NCBI RefSeq assembly: GCF_052115025.1
Contig: NZ_JBFRFW010000025.1
Span: forward strand, 1 to 64,000
Reading direction: 5' to 3'
DNA: 64,000 nt
Source of the DNA: Bradyrhizobium_A sp052115025
GTDB taxonomy: Bacteria > Pseudomonadota > Alphaproteobacteria > Rhizobiales > Xanthobacteraceae
Part shown: positions 1 through 11,080 of the stretch, piece by piece
How positions within the stretch are numbered: the stretch's first letter is position 1
How the letters are laid out: each line of letters starts with the position of its first letter
Notes under the pieces: generated by a model
Told to the model about the DNA's origin: nothing
Seen by the model: the letters and a program-made list of their open reading frames with translations, nothing else
The model's database searches: none
Program-made: the position numbers and the translations under genes

Positions 1-3000
1 GCGGCGTTCGTCCCGCCCGCCGTCGTCACGAGGACGCTCGCGCTCCCCGCCGTGCCGGCCGGCGTTACCGCCGTGATCGACGTGGAGGACACGACCGTGA
101 CCGACGTCGCTGCCGTACCGCCGATCGTGACGCCCGTCGCGCCGGTGAAATTGGTGCCGGTGATGGTGACGCTGGTGCCGCCCACCGTCGGACCGGCGCT
201 CGGCGAGATCGCCGTCACCGTCGGCGCCGCAACATAGCTGTAGAGCGTGTTGGCGGCGTTCGTCCCGCCCGCCGTCGTCACGAGGACGCTCGCGCTCCCC
301 GCAGCGCCGGCCGGCGTCACCGCCGTGATCGACGTGGAGGACACGACCGTGACCGATGTCGCGGCCGTACCGCCAATCGTCACACCTGTCGCGCCGGTGA
401 AGTTGGTGCCGGTGATGGTGACGCTGGTGCCGCCAGATGTTGGCCCGGTGCTCGGCAAGATCGCCGTCACCGTCGGCGCCGCGACATAGCTGAAGAGCGT
501 GTTGGCGGCGTTCGTCCCGCCCGCCGTCGTCACAAGGACGCTCGCGCTCCCCGCAGCGCCGGCCGGCGTTACCGCCGTGATCGACGTAGAGGACACGACC
601 GTGACCGAGGTCGCGGCCGTGCCGCCGATCGTGACGCCCGTCGCGCCGGTGAAATTGGTGCCGGTGATGGCGACGCTGGTGCCGCCAGATGTTGGGCCGG
701 TGCTCGGCGAGATCGCCGTCACCGTCGGCGCCGCGACATAGCTGTAGAGCGTGTTGGCGGCGTTCGTCCCGCCCGCCGTCGTCACGAGGACGCTCGCGCT
801 CCCCGCAGCGCCGGCCGGCGTTACAGCTGTGATCGACGTGGAGGACACGACCGTGACCGATGTCGCGGCCGTACCGCCGATCGTCACACCTGTCGCGCCG
901 GTCAAATTGGTGCCGGTGATGGTGACGCTGGTGCCGCCAGATGTTGGGCCGGTGCTCGGCGATATCGCCGTCACCGTCGGCGCCGCGACATAGCTGTAGA
1001 GCGTGTTAGCGGCGTTCGTGCCGCCGACCGTTGTCACGAGGACGCTCGCGGTCCCGGCCGTACCGGCCGGTGTCACCGCGGTGATCGAGGTCGCGGAGAC
1101 GACCGTGACCGATGTCGCGGCCGTGCCGCCGATCGTCACACCGGTCGCACCGGTGAGGTTGGTGCCGGTGATGGTGATGCTGGCACCGCCGACCGTAGGG
1201 CCGTTGGCGGGCGAGATCGCGATCACTGTCGGCGCCGCGACATAGCTGTAGAGCGTGTTGGCGGCGTTGGTCCCGTAGGGCGTCGTGACCAGGACGCTTG
1301 CGGTCCCCGCAGCACCAGCCGGCGTCACCACCGTGATCGAGGTCGCGGACACCACGGTGACCGATGTCGCGGCCGCGCCGCCGATCGTCACACCGGTCGC
1401 GCCGGTGAAATTGGTGCCGGTGATGGTGACGCTGGTGCCGCCAGATGTTGGGCCAGTGCTGGGCGAGATCGCCGTCACCGTCGGCGCCGCGACATAGCTG
1501 TAGAGCGTGTTGGCGGCGTTCGTCCCGCCCGCCGTCGTGACCAGGACGCTCGCGCTCCCCGCCGAACCCGCTGGTGTCACGGCCGTGATCGACGTGGAGG
1601 ACACCACCGTGACCGATGTCGCGGCCGTGCCGCCGATCGTGACGCCGGTCGCGCCGGTGAAGTCCGTGCCGGTGATGGTGACGCTGGTGCCGCCGGCCGT
1701 TGGACCCGTATTCGGCGAGATCGCCGTCACCGTCGGCGCTGTGACATAGGTGTAGAGCGTGTTGGCGGCGCTGGTGCCGCCTGGTGTCGTCACCAGCACA
1801 CTCGCGGTCCCGGCCGAACCCGCTGGTGTCACGGCCGTGATCGACGTGGAGGACACCACCGTGACCGAGGTCGCGGCCGTGCCGCCGATCGTCACGCTCG
1901 TCGCGCCGGTGAAGCCGGTGCCAGTGATGGTGACCGAGGCGCCGCCTGCCGCCGGGCCGGAATTGGGCGAGATCGCCGTCACCGTCGGCGCGGCCGCATA
2001 GGTGAAGAGCGTGTTCGCCGCGTTCGTTCCGTCAGGCGTCGTGACAAGAACGCTTGCGGTCCCCGCCGAGCCCGCCGGTGTCACGGCGGTGATCGTGGTC
2101 GCGGAGACGATGGTGACGGCGGTCGCGGCCGCACCACCGATCGTGACGGCCGTGGCGCCGGTGAAATTGGCGCCGGAGATGGTGACGCTGGTGCCACCCG
2201 AAATTGGACCTGCGCTCGGTGAGATCGACGCCACAGTCGGGGACGTGCCATAGGTGAAGAGGCTGTTGGCGCTGTTGGTGCCGTAAGGGGTGGTGACCAG
2301 GACGCTTGCGGCCCCCGCCGTGCCGGCCGGCGTTACCGCGGTGATCGAGGTCGCCGACACCACGGTGACCGACGTCGCCGCCGCGCCGCCGATCGTCACG
2401 CCGGTCGCGCCGGTGAAGCCCGTACCCGTGATGGTGACGGAGGTGCCGCCTGTCGTGGATCCGGAATTCGGTGAGATGGCCGTGATCGCCGGCGGAGCGA
2501 CATAGGTGAAGAACGTGTTGGGCGCGTTCGTCCCGCCTGTCGTGCTCACCAGGACGCTCGCGCTGCCCGCAGTGCCAGCCGGCGTCACCGCCGTGATCGA
2601 GGTCGCCGACACGACCGTAACCGACGTCGCGGCCGTGCCGCCAATCGTGACTCCAGTCGCGCCGGTGAAGCCGGTGCCGGTGATGGTGACGGAGGTCCCA
2701 CCTCCCGTCGGTCCCGTGTTGGGCGAGATGGCCGTGACCGTCGGCGCCGCGACATAGCTGTAGAGCGTGTTGGGGGCGTTCGTGCCGCCTGCCGTCGTGA
2801 CCAGGACGCTCGCGGTGCCGGCCGACCCCGCTGGCGTCACCGCCGTGATCGAGGTCGCGGACACCACCGTGACCGACGTCGCCGCCGCGCCACCGATGGT
2901 GACACCGGTCGCGCCGGTGAAGTTGGTCCCCGTGATGGTGACGCTCGCGCCGCCCGCCGCGGGACCAGCGCTGGGCGAGATGGCTGTGACCGTCGGGGCC

Positions 3001-6000
3001 GTCACGTAGCTGTAGAGCGTGTTGGCGGCGTTGGTGCCGCCAGCCGTCGTCACCAGCACGCTCGCAGTCCCCGCCGTGCCAGCCGGCGTCACCGCCGTGA
3101 TCGAGGTCGCCGACACCACCGTGACCGACGTCGCCGCCGCGCCACCGATCGTCACGGCGGTCGCGCCGGTGAAGTTGGTACCGGTGATGGTGACGCTGGT
3201 GCCGCCAGATGTTGGGCCGGTGCCCGGCGAGATCGCCGTCACCGTCGGCGCCGCGACATAGCTGTAGAGCGTGTTGGCGGCGTTGGTGCCGCCAGCGGTG
3301 GTAACCAGGACGCTCGCGGTCCCCGCGGCGCCGGCCGGCGTTACCGCCGTGATCGAGGTCGCGGACACCACCGTGACCGATGTCGCGGCCGTGCCGCCGA
3401 TGGTCACGCCCGTCGCGCCGGTGAAGTTGGTGCCGGTAATGGTGACGCTGGTGCCACCTATGGTCGGGCCGGCGCTCGGCGAGATCGCGCTGACGGTCGG
3501 CGCCGCGACATAGGTGTAGAGCGTATTGGCAGCGTTCGTTCCGCCTGATGTCGTGACCAGGACACTCGCGCCGCCCGCCGCCCCCGCTGGCGTCACCGCC
3601 GTGATCGAGGTCGCGGACACGACGGTGACCGAGGTTGCCGCGGCGCCGCCGATGGTGACGCCGGTCGCACCGGTGAAGTTGGTGCCGGTGATCGTGACGC
3701 TGGTGCTGCCCGTCGTGGGACCGGCGCTGGGCGAGATTGCCGTGACCGTGGGGGGAGCAACATAAGTGTAGAGCGTGTTCGCGGCGTTGGTGCCACCGGG
3801 CGTCGTCACCAGCACGCTTGCAGTTCCCGCCGTTCCAACCGGCGTAACAGCAGTGATCGAGGTCGATGAGACGACGGTGACCGATGTCGCGGCTGCACCG
3901 CCGATCGTGACGCCGGTCGCGCCGGTGAAGTTGGTGCCGGTGATCGTAACGCTGGTGCCGCCTGTTGTGGGACCCGCATTGGGTGAGATCGCCGTCACCG
4001 TCGGCGCCGCAACATAGGTGTAGAGCGTGTTGGCGGCATTCGTCCCACCAGCCGCCGTCACCAGGACGCTTGCGCTGCCCGCCGTGCCGGCCGGCGTCAC
4101 CGCCGTGATCGATGTCGCGGATACCACGGTAACCGAGGTTGCCGCCGTGCCACCGATCGTCACACCGGTCGCGCCGGTGAAGTCCGTGCCGGTGATGGTG
4201 ACGCTGGTGCTGCCTGTTGTGGGACCCGCATTGGGTGAGATCGCCGTCACCGTCGGCGCCGCAACATAGGTGTAGAGCGTGTTGGCGGCGTTGGTGCCGC
4301 CCACCGTCGTGACCAGGACGCTCGCGCTGCCCGCCGCGCCGGCCGGCGTCACCGCCGTGATCGATGTCGCGGACACCACGGTAACCGAGGTTGCCGCCGT
4401 GCCACCGATCGTCACACCGGTCGCGCCGGTGAAGTCCGTGCCGGTGATGGTGACGGGGGTGCCGCCTGCCGTCGGACCTGTGCTGGGCGAGATCGCCGTC
4501 ACCGTCGGGGCTGCGACGTAAGTGTAGAGCGTGTTGGCAGCGCTTGTGCCGCCCACCGTCGTGACCAGGACGCTCGCGCTGCCCGCAGCGCCGGCCGGCG
4601 TCACCGCCGTGATCGATGTCGCGGATACCACGGTAACCGAGGTTGCCGCCGTGCCACCGATCGTCACACCGGTCGCGCCGGTAAAGTTCGTGCCGGTGAT
4701 GGTGACGGAAGTCCCGCCTGCCGTCGGACCTGTGCTGGGGGAGATCGCCGTCACCGTCGGCGCTGCGACGTAAGTGTAGAGTGTGTTGGCGGCATTCGTC
4801 CCGCCAGCCGCCGTCACCAGGACGCTTGCGCTTCCCGCCGTGCCGGCCGGCGTCACCGCCGTGATCGAGGTGGCAGAGACGACAGTCACCGAGGTTGCAG
4901 CCGTCCCACCAATCGTGACCCCTGTCACACCGGTGAAGTTGGTGCCGGTGATGGTGACGCTGGTGCCACCCGCCGTCGGACCAGAATTGGGGGAGATCGC
5001 CGTCACCGTCGGCGCTGCGACGTAAGTGTAGAGTGTGTTGGCGGCATTCGTCCCGCCAACCGCCGTCACCAGGACGCTTGCGCTTCCCGCCGTGCCGGCC
5101 GGCGTCACCGCCGTGATCGAGGTGGCAGAGACGACAGTCACCGAGGTTGCAGCCGTTCCGCCAATCGTCACCCCTGTCACACCGGTGAAGCCGGTGCCGG
5201 TGATGGTGACGCTGGTGCCACCCGCCGTCGGACCGGAATTGGGTGAGATCGCCGTCACCGTCGGCGCCGCGACATAGGTGTACAGCGCGTTCGCGGCGTT
5301 GGTGCCGCCTGATGTCGTGACCAGGACGCTCGCGCTGCCCGCAGCGCCGGCCGGCGTCACGGCGGTGATCGATGTCGCGGACACCACGGTGACCGAGGTC
5401 GCGGCCGTACCGCCGATCGTCACACCGGTGGCGCCGGTGAAGTTGGTGCCGGTGATGGTGACGCTGGTGCCACCCGCCGTCGAACCGGAATTGGGGGAGA
5501 TCGCCGTCACCGTCGGCGCCGCGACATAGGTGTAGAGCGTGTTCGCGGTGTTGGTTCCGGCCGATGTCGTGACCAGCACGCTCGCAGCGCCCGCCGTTCC
5601 GGCCGGCGTCACCGCCGTGATCGACGTGGACGACACCACGGTGACTGAGGTGGCCGCGGCGCCGCCGATCGTGACGCTCGTCGCGCCGGTGAAGTCCGTT
5701 CCGGTGATGGTGACACTGGTGCCGCCGGTCGTGGGACCGGAGTTGGGCGAGATCGCCGTCACGGTCGGCGCCCCGACATAGGTGAAGAGCGTGTTCGCCG
5801 CGTTCGTTCCGCCTGATGTCGTCACCAGGACGCTCGCGCTCCCCGCCGTGCCGGCCGGCGTTACAGCCGTGATCGACGTGGAGGACACGACCGTGACCGA
5901 GGTCGCCGCCGCGCCACCGATCGTGACCGCCGTCGCGCCGGTGAAGCCGGTGCCGGAGATGGTGACGCTGGTGCCGCCCGCGATCGGCCCCGTGTTAGGC

Positions 6001-6540
6001 GAGATCGCGCTCACCGTCGGCGCCGCGACATAGGTGTAAAGCGTATTGGCGGCGTTCGTGCCGCCTGGTGTCGTGACCAGGACACTCGTGGCGCCCGCGA
6101 ATACGCGGGACGGCGTGACCGCGGTGATCGAGGTATCGGAGACGACGGTGACCGAACTCGCGGCCGTGCCGCCGATCGTGACCGCCGTCGCGCCGGTGAA
6201 GCCGGTGCCAGTGATGGTGACGCTGGTGCCGCCCGCCTTGGGACCGGCACTGGGCGAGATCGCAGTCACCGTCGGCGCCGCGGCATAGGTGTAGAGCGTG
6301 TTCGCAGCATTCGTTCCGACAGGCGTCGTGACCAGGACGCTCGCAGCCCCCGCTGTTCGGGCCGGCGTCACCGCGGTGATCGAGGTCGCCGACACCACCG
6401 TGACCGAGGTCGCCGCCGCGCCGCCGATCGTGACTCCGGTCGCGCCCGTGAAGTTGGTGCCGGTGATCGTGACCGAGGTGCCGCCCGCCGTTGGACCGGC
6501 GCTGGGCGAGATGGCGGTGACGGTCGGCAGATTGGCATAG
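1..6540 (-). repeat. Tandem array of 252-bp coding repeats (26 units)
   Basis: Period is 252 bp (84 codons). Unit boundaries on the plus strand recur at 237, 489, 741, 993 and so on to 6033, then 6288 and 6540. Twenty-five units are complete and a 26th is cut by the window edge. One unit (6034-6288) is 255 bp, with one extra codon. Neighbouring units such as 4774-5025 and 5026-5277, or 238-993, are almost identical at DNA level, showing recent tandem duplication or gene conversion. Confidence 0.95.
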
Positions 6541-6849
6541 GTGAACGTCGTGCTGCCGGTGGCGGCCACGGAGGCGGTAGTGTCGGTCACGGTCACGGTG
6601 GCGGCGCCGAGCGTACCGGCCGGCGTCGTCGCCGTCAGCGTCGTCGCGCTCGCATAGGTCGCCGTCACGGTCGACGAGCCGAAGGTCGCCGTGTAGCTGT
6701 CGCCCGCGACGAAGCCCGTGCCGGTGATCGTCACGGAGGTCCCGCCCGACGGCGGACCGGTGGCCGGCGAAACCGCCGTCACCGTCGGTGCGACGTAGGT
6801 GAAGGTTGCGCTGCCGACCAGGCCGATCGACGCGGTGAGGTCCGCGAAA
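1..6849 (-). CDS. Giant IPT/TIG-repeat secreted protein, continuation after the frameshift, C-terminus beyond window
   Basis: Continuation of the same protein in the reading frame restored after a one-base loss near 6845. The frame reads DLTASIGLVGSATFTY and finishes the ninth domain. A tenth long-type domain follows, then at least 26 short-type IPT/TIG units of 84 residues, each of the form PTVTAISPSAGP...GGTSVTITGT.NFTGAT...TVGGTAATSV...NAANTLYTY. I saw no stop to position 1 and every unit but one is exactly 252 bp, so the true C-terminus lies outside the window. Units lack cysteine and are rich in Thr, Ser, Ala, Gly and Val, as expected for a stack of extracellular Ig-like folds. Whether the protein carries a type 1 secretion signal, autotransporter barrel or anchor cannot be seen. 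If the frameshift is real, this part has no signal peptide and would be a pseudogene segment. Confidence 0.75.
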
Positions 6850-9355
6850 TCACCGTGACCGCGCCCGCCGACTTGGCCGGCGCCGTCGCCGTCAAGGTCG
6901 ACGCGTCGACGTAGGTCCCCGTCACCTGGGTCCCGCCGAAGCTGACCGTATAGTTATCGCCGGCGATGAACGCCCCGCCCGTCAGGGTCACCACGGTGCC
7001 ACCCGCGGTCGGCCCCGCAACGGGCGAAATCGAGGTCAATGCGGGCCTGTATTTGAATGTCGCGCTGCCGGTGGCGGCGATGGAGGCCGTGGTGTCGGTC
7101 ACGGTCACTGTCACCGATCCCGCCGCGCCGGCGGGTGTCGTTGCGGTCAGGGTGGTCGCGCTGGCATAGGTCGCGGCCACTGAATTCCCGCCGAAGCTCG
7201 CGGTGTAGCTCTCGCCGGACACGAAGCCCGTGCCCGTGATCGTGACGGATGTGCCGCCTGACATTGCGCCCGCTGCTGGCGAGATCGACGTTACGGTCGG
7301 CGTCGCGACATAGGTGTAGGTCGGGGTCCCCGTAGCGGGAATTCCGATCGTCGTGTCCGTCACCGTTACCGCGACTGCGCCTGCCAAACCTGAGGGCGTT
7401 GTCGCCGTCAGCGTCGTGGCGCTGACATAGGTCGCCGCCACCGAACTCCCGCCGAAGCTTGCGGTATAGCTGTGGCCGGAGACGAAGCCCGAGCCCGTGA
7501 TCGTTACCGACGTGCCGCCCGATGTCGTACCCGACACGGGCGAGATCGACGAGATCGTGGCCGGCGTCAGGTAAGTGAAGGTCGTGCTGCCGGTGGCGGT
7601 GATCGACACCGTGGTATCCTTCACCGTCACCGTCGACGCGCCCGCCGAGCCCGCAGGCGTGGTTGCCGTCAGCGTCGTCGAGCTGGCATAGCTAGCCGTC
7701 ACGGTCGACGAGCCGAAGGTCGCCGAATAGCTCTCGCCCGGGACAAAGCCCGTGCCGGTGATGGTCACGCTGGTGCCGCCTGCCGTCGAGCCGCTCGACG
7801 GCGAGATCGAGGCTACGGTCGGTGTCCCCACGTAGGTAAAGGTCGCGCTTCCGGTGGCGACAACGCCGGCCGTCATGTCCTTGACCGTCACCGTGGATGC
7901 ACCCGCCGAACCGGATGGGCTCGTCGCCGTCAGCGTCGTGGCGCTGACATAGGTCGCCGTCACCGAACTTCCGCCGAAGCTCGCGGTGTAGCTGCGGCCG
8001 GAGACGAAGCCCGAGCCCGTGATCGTTATCGACGTGCCGCCCGATGTCGTACCCGACACGGGCGAGATCGACGAGACCGTGGCCGGTGTAAAGTAGGTGA
8101 AGGTCGCGCTGCCGGTGGCATTGAGCGAAGCCTTGGTATCCGTCACCGTCACCGTGACCGCGCCCGCCGAGCCCGCCGGCGTCGTCGCTGTCAGCGTCGT
8201 CGCACTGGCATAAGTCGCCGTCACGCTCGACGAGCCGAAGGTCGCCGAATAGCTCTCGCCCGGGACAAAGCCCGTGCCGGTGATGGTCACGCTGGTGCCG
8301 CCTGCCGTCGAGCCGCTCGACGGCGAGATCGAGGCTACGGTCGGTGTCACCACATAGGTAAAGGTCGCGTTTCCGGTGGCGACAACGCCGGCCGTCGTGT
8401 CCGTGACTGTCACTGTGGATGCGCCCGCCGGGCCGGGGGGCGCCGTTGCCCTCAAGGTTGTCGCATCGACGTATGTCGCCGCGACCGTGCTCGAGCCGAA
8501 AGCGGCGGTGAAGCTGTCGCCTGACACGAATCCTGAACCGGTGATCGTCACCGATGTACCGCCAGCGATCAGCCCCGCCCCCGGCGAAATCGTTGAGATC
8601 GCCGGAGCATAAGTGTAACCACCCGACAACGTCGTGGTCCCGCCCAGCGTCGTCACGACCACGTCGCAGACCGCGGCGGAATGCGATGGCGTGATGATCT
8701 CTATGCTGGTCCCGCTAATCGACTTAAAAGTATTGGCCGCCGCCCCGCAGATGGTGATGTCGACGAAGGATTTACCATTCTGATCAAAGCTGCCGGTGAT
8801 GATTACGTCGGTGCCACCAGCCGGCAATCCGGAGCTTGGTGAGATCGAGGTGATCGAAGGCGGTGTATCAAAAGCGAATTGGATTGAAGTCGTGACGGTG
8901 GTCGAGGTCGTTGTGTCCGTCAGCAGCAAGTCGATATTGCCCGCGGCCTGGGCAGGCGTGGTCATCGTCAGCGTTGTCGAATTGACGTAGGTCGCGGTCG
9001 CGGATGCCCCGCCTGTCCCAAATTGCACCGTATAGCCGTGACCCGAGACGAAGCCCGTGCCGGTGATCGTCACGAAGGTGCCGCCAGAAACCGGGCTTGC
9101 CAGAGGAGACACACTCGTGATCGCCGGATCGGCCTGGGCGTTGCCCGCGGTCGCGCAAAGACCGAGCAGCGCGCCGATCAGTGCAACCAGGACGATACGG
9201 AGGCGTCCACTCCTGGCGACCGGGACGAGGAGCCGGGCTCCTGCTCCGGGGGGCTTTTCCCCCCGCGCGGGCCGCGAAACGCCGCCGGCCGGCACCGTCT
9301 GCCCGGACGAGGCGGGACCAAACCCGATCCGCTTACGCCAAGCCCCGCCGAACAT
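6779..9355 (-). CDS. Giant IPT/TIG-repeat secreted protein, N-terminal part (frame broken near 6845)
   Basis: N-terminal part of a very large surface or secreted protein. After a basic N-region come a hydrophobic core (VLVALIGALLGLC) and a signal-peptidase-like site at GNAQA|DP, giving an unusually long leader of about 75 residues. Then come IPT/TIG immunoglobulin-like domains of about 85 residues, each opening with a SISPxSGxxxGGTxVTITGxGF pattern and ending in an FTY strand. Eight complete domains and most of a ninth are readable here; the frame then shifts and ends on an out-of-frame tail of arginine/serine-rich residues. In the restored frame the ninth domain and a tenth are completed before the 84-residue array. 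ATG at 9355 is chosen; a TTG at 9367 would add four residues. TIG arrays are typical of adhesins and other cell-surface proteins; adhesion here is inferred. Confidence 0.85.
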   Translation of the reverse strand: MFGGAWRKRIGFGPASSGQTVPAGGVSRPARGEKPPGAGARLLVPVARSGRLRIVLVALIGALLGLCATAGNAQADPAITSVSPLASPVSGGTFVTITGTGFVSGHGYTVQFGTGGASATATYVNSTTLTMTTPAQAAGNIDLLLTDTTTSTTVTTSIQFAFDTPPSITSISPSSGLPAGGTDVIITGSFDQNGKSFVDITICGAAANTFKSISGTSIEIITPSHSAAVCDVVVTTLGGTTTLSGGYTYAPAISTISPGAGLIAGGTSVTITGSGFVSGDSFTAAFGSSTVAATYVDATTLRATAPPGPAGASTVTVTDTTAGVVATGNATFTYVVTPTVASISPSSGSTAGGTSVTITGTGFVPGESYSATFGSSSVTATYASATTLTATTPAGSAGAVTVTVTDTKASLNATGSATFTYFTPATVSSISPVSGTTSGGTSITITGSGFVSGRSYTASFGGSSVTATYVSATTLTATSPSGSAGASTVTVKDMTAGVVATGSATFTYVGTPTVASISPSSGSTAGGTSVTITGTGFVPGESYSATFGSSTVTASYASSTTLTATTPAGSAGASTVTVKDTTVSITATGSTTFTYLTPATISSISPVSGTTSGGTSVTITGSGFVSGHSYTASFGGSSVAATYVSATTLTATTPSGLAGAVAVTVTDTTIGIPATGTPTYTYVATPTVTSISPAAGAMSGGTSVTITGTGFVSGESYTASFGGNSVAATYASATTLTATTPAGAAGSVTVTVTDTTASIAATGSATFKYRPALTSISPVAGPTAGGTVVTLTGGAFIAGDNYTVSFGGTQVTGTYVDASTLTATAPAKSAGAVTVISRTSPRRSAWSAAQPSPTSHRR
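6838..6852 (-). other. Probable single-base deletion (frameshift) in the TIG gene
   Basis: Other long-type domains read VTVTVTDTTAS at this place. Here the coding strand reads GTG ATT TC then GCG GAC CTC ACC GCG, so V-T-V-I-S-A-D-L-T-A-S is recovered only if one base is added after TC. Both flanks match the domain family without other damage. No long homopolymer is present, so slippage is not an obvious cause; sequencing error or true inactivation are both possible. Confidence 0.7.
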
Positions 9356-9991
9356 ACTCCACCCCAAACGACTGCAGGCAACGACGCCGATTGCTGCGGG
9401 ACCGTCTGAAGCAACCCATTCGCAAGTCTTGACCGGCAGGGCTGGCCATTAAACGAATGGCGTCGCATCCAATGCCGCCCCGGCCATTCGTTAAAAATAC
9501 CTAAATCAGCGCACAACGCGTTTTCGACCAATCGACAAAAACGTCGACGAAACGGCGTGTTAACCATGTGCGAGGGGTGCCGGCCGGGCTGCGGACGCGA
9601 TGCCCATTGCCGGAGTTCGATGACAAATTCGGCATCCGAAACCCGCCTCATGCGCGCGATCTCGCAGCCTCCGGCGCCTCATCGGCCCCCCGCCCCCTGC
9701 GAACGCCCGGCGCCGCAACCTCTGCATGGATCTCGTCGGTAGCGGAGATTCCGGTCCCGGACGGCGCGTCGCCCGCGCCGCGCTTAACCAGTCCGTGCGA
9801 CCACGTTGATCGTCCGTTGCTCCACCCGCGCCATCTGGCGTACAAACGAAAGGTTCCAACTGCCGCGGATCACGGGCCCCGCGGCAGGTCGCCGGCCGGA
9901 CCACTGATAACGACGACCATTGCGGCCGCCGGACCTACACATATTTCGCTCACGTATTCCAAATCATAACAAACAACCGTCATTGAAGAGC
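9356..9991. other. Divergent intergenic region between the TIG gene and the LytS-type kinase
   Basis: About 630 bp without a convincing gene. It must hold the promoters of the giant protein and of the two-component pair. The stretch 9420-9570 is less GC-rich than the surroundings and contains the inverted repeat at 9452-9492. Short open frames here have atypical Arg/Pro-rich composition and no recognisable start signals, so I do not call them. Confidence 0.5.
9452..9492. repeat. Inverted repeat, 9-bp arms, upstream of the TIG gene
   Basis: AACGAATGG (9452-9460) and CCATTCGTT (9484-9492) are perfect inverted copies separated by 23 bp, about 100 bp upstream of the TIG start. It could be a dimeric regulator site or a hairpin in the leader; no regulator is assigned. 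Confidence 0.4.
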
Positions 9992-11080
9992 ATGTCGGAC
10001 ACAGTTGGAAACAAACCGATCGTCAGCTCGGAGATCGTCAATACAAAATATATTTTCGTCGTCTACGCCGCGCTCATCTTCCTCATGGGGATGCTCATCA
10101 GATTCGATCTGCACAAGAGCCTCCTCGTTGCAACGGCCCAAACCACACTGCTCGACGGCATTTTCGTCATCGTCCTGTATTCGATCAATCTTCTTTTCGA
10201 TGGCTACGAGATCAAGGTCTCGATCGCCGCGACGCTGTCGATCCTGCTGTTTTCCATGGCGCTGGGCGTCTTCTTCGCGATCTTCATCATTCCATTCGTT
10301 CTGCAGCCGTTGCTTAAACTGCTGTTTCCGCCCGGCACCATCATGACGTACGCTTGGGCGACGGTGAGCGTCTACTACGCGATGATTGCGATCATATGGT
10401 CGGTCACGCTGCTTTGGACGATGAATATCCGCGCTTCGATCAAGAACGAGATCACGGCCATCAATGCCCGCAACGATGCCGAGCAACTCGCAATCCTGTC
10501 GGAGCTGCGCCGGTTGCGGCAGCAGCTCGATCCGCACTTCATCTTCAACAGCCTCAATGCGATCATCACCGAGGTCTACGATGACCCTCGCCAGGCGGCC
10601 GCGTTGCTGCGCGAACTGAGCGCGTACCTGCGCTACACGCTGAGCATCGGAGATCAGGAATTTGCGCCGATCGCGGCCGAAGCCGGCGCAATCCGCGCCT
10701 ATCTGCGCGTGCAGGACATGCGGTTCGGATCGAAGCTTGCCTCGCGCATCGACGTGGCGCCCGAGGCTCAGAACCGCATCATCCCGACACTCCTGCTGCA
10801 ACCCCTGATCGAGAACGCGTTGAAATTCGGCGTCGCCGACGCATCGGGCGTGCTCCAGATCGCGGTCCACATCACGGCGCAGGACGACACGGTGAACATC
10901 TCGGTCGAGAACTCGGGCGTCCTGCTGCAGTCTCCGCGCGGCGGGAACGGCACCGGCGTGGGGCTGCGAAATCTGCGCAGCCGATTGGCCATGCATTACG
11001 GCGCGCGCGCTTCGTTCGAGTTGAAGCAACTCGACCGGATGGTCGCTGCGACCGTCGAACTGTCGGGAGAACCGGCGTGA
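9992..11080 (+). CDS. LytS/YehU-type sensor histidine kinase
   Basis: Membrane sensor kinase of about 362 residues. Roughly residues 15-145 contain four or five hydrophobic segments (for example YAALIFLMGMLI and YYAMIAIIWSVTLLW). A His_kinase (PF06580-type) phosphoacceptor follows at QQLDPHFIFNSLNAI, then an HATPase domain with N-box QPLIENALKFG and G-box GGNGTGVGLRNL. Start ATG 9992 follows a GAAGAG element; an in-frame upstream start at 9920 would add 24 low-quality residues. The stop overlaps the GTG start of the response regulator, so the two are translationally coupled. It probably phosphorylates that partner. The stimulus is unknown; proximity to the giant surface protein suggests, but does not prove, control of it. 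Confidence 0.9.
   Translation: MSDTVGNKPIVSSEIVNTKYIFVVYAALIFLMGMLIRFDLHKSLLVATAQTTLLDGIFVIVLYSINLLFDGYEIKVSIAATLSILLFSMALGVFFAIFIIPFVLQPLLKLLFPPGTIMTYAWATVSVYYAMIAIIWSVTLLWTMNIRASIKNEITAINARNDAEQLAILSELRRLRQQLDPHFIFNSLNAIITEVYDDPRQAAALLRELSAYLRYTLSIGDQEFAPIAAEAGAIRAYLRVQDMRFGSKLASRIDVAPEAQNRIIPTLLLQPLIENALKFGVADASGVLQIAVHITAQDDTVNISVENSGVLLQSPRGGNGTGVGLRNLRSRLAMHYGARASFELKQLDRMVAATVELSGEPA

Noticed and set aside
1..6540. Series of 80-codon plus-strand frames, each ending in TAG, once per 252 bp
   Set aside because: They are antisense shadows of the coding repeat; the minus-strand TIG frame has clear domain structure and continuity.
1..6540. Repeat array as a possible CRISPR
   Set aside because: Units of 252 bp are directly adjacent, with no short repeats or unique spacers, and they encode protein.
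7472..8524. 350-codon plus-strand frame
   Set aside because: Arg/Ala-rich shadow over the TIG gene with no family motif.
9560..9904. 114-codon minus-strand frame between the TIG gene and the kinase
   Set aside because: Arg/Pro-rich composition, no ribosome site and no recognisable domain.
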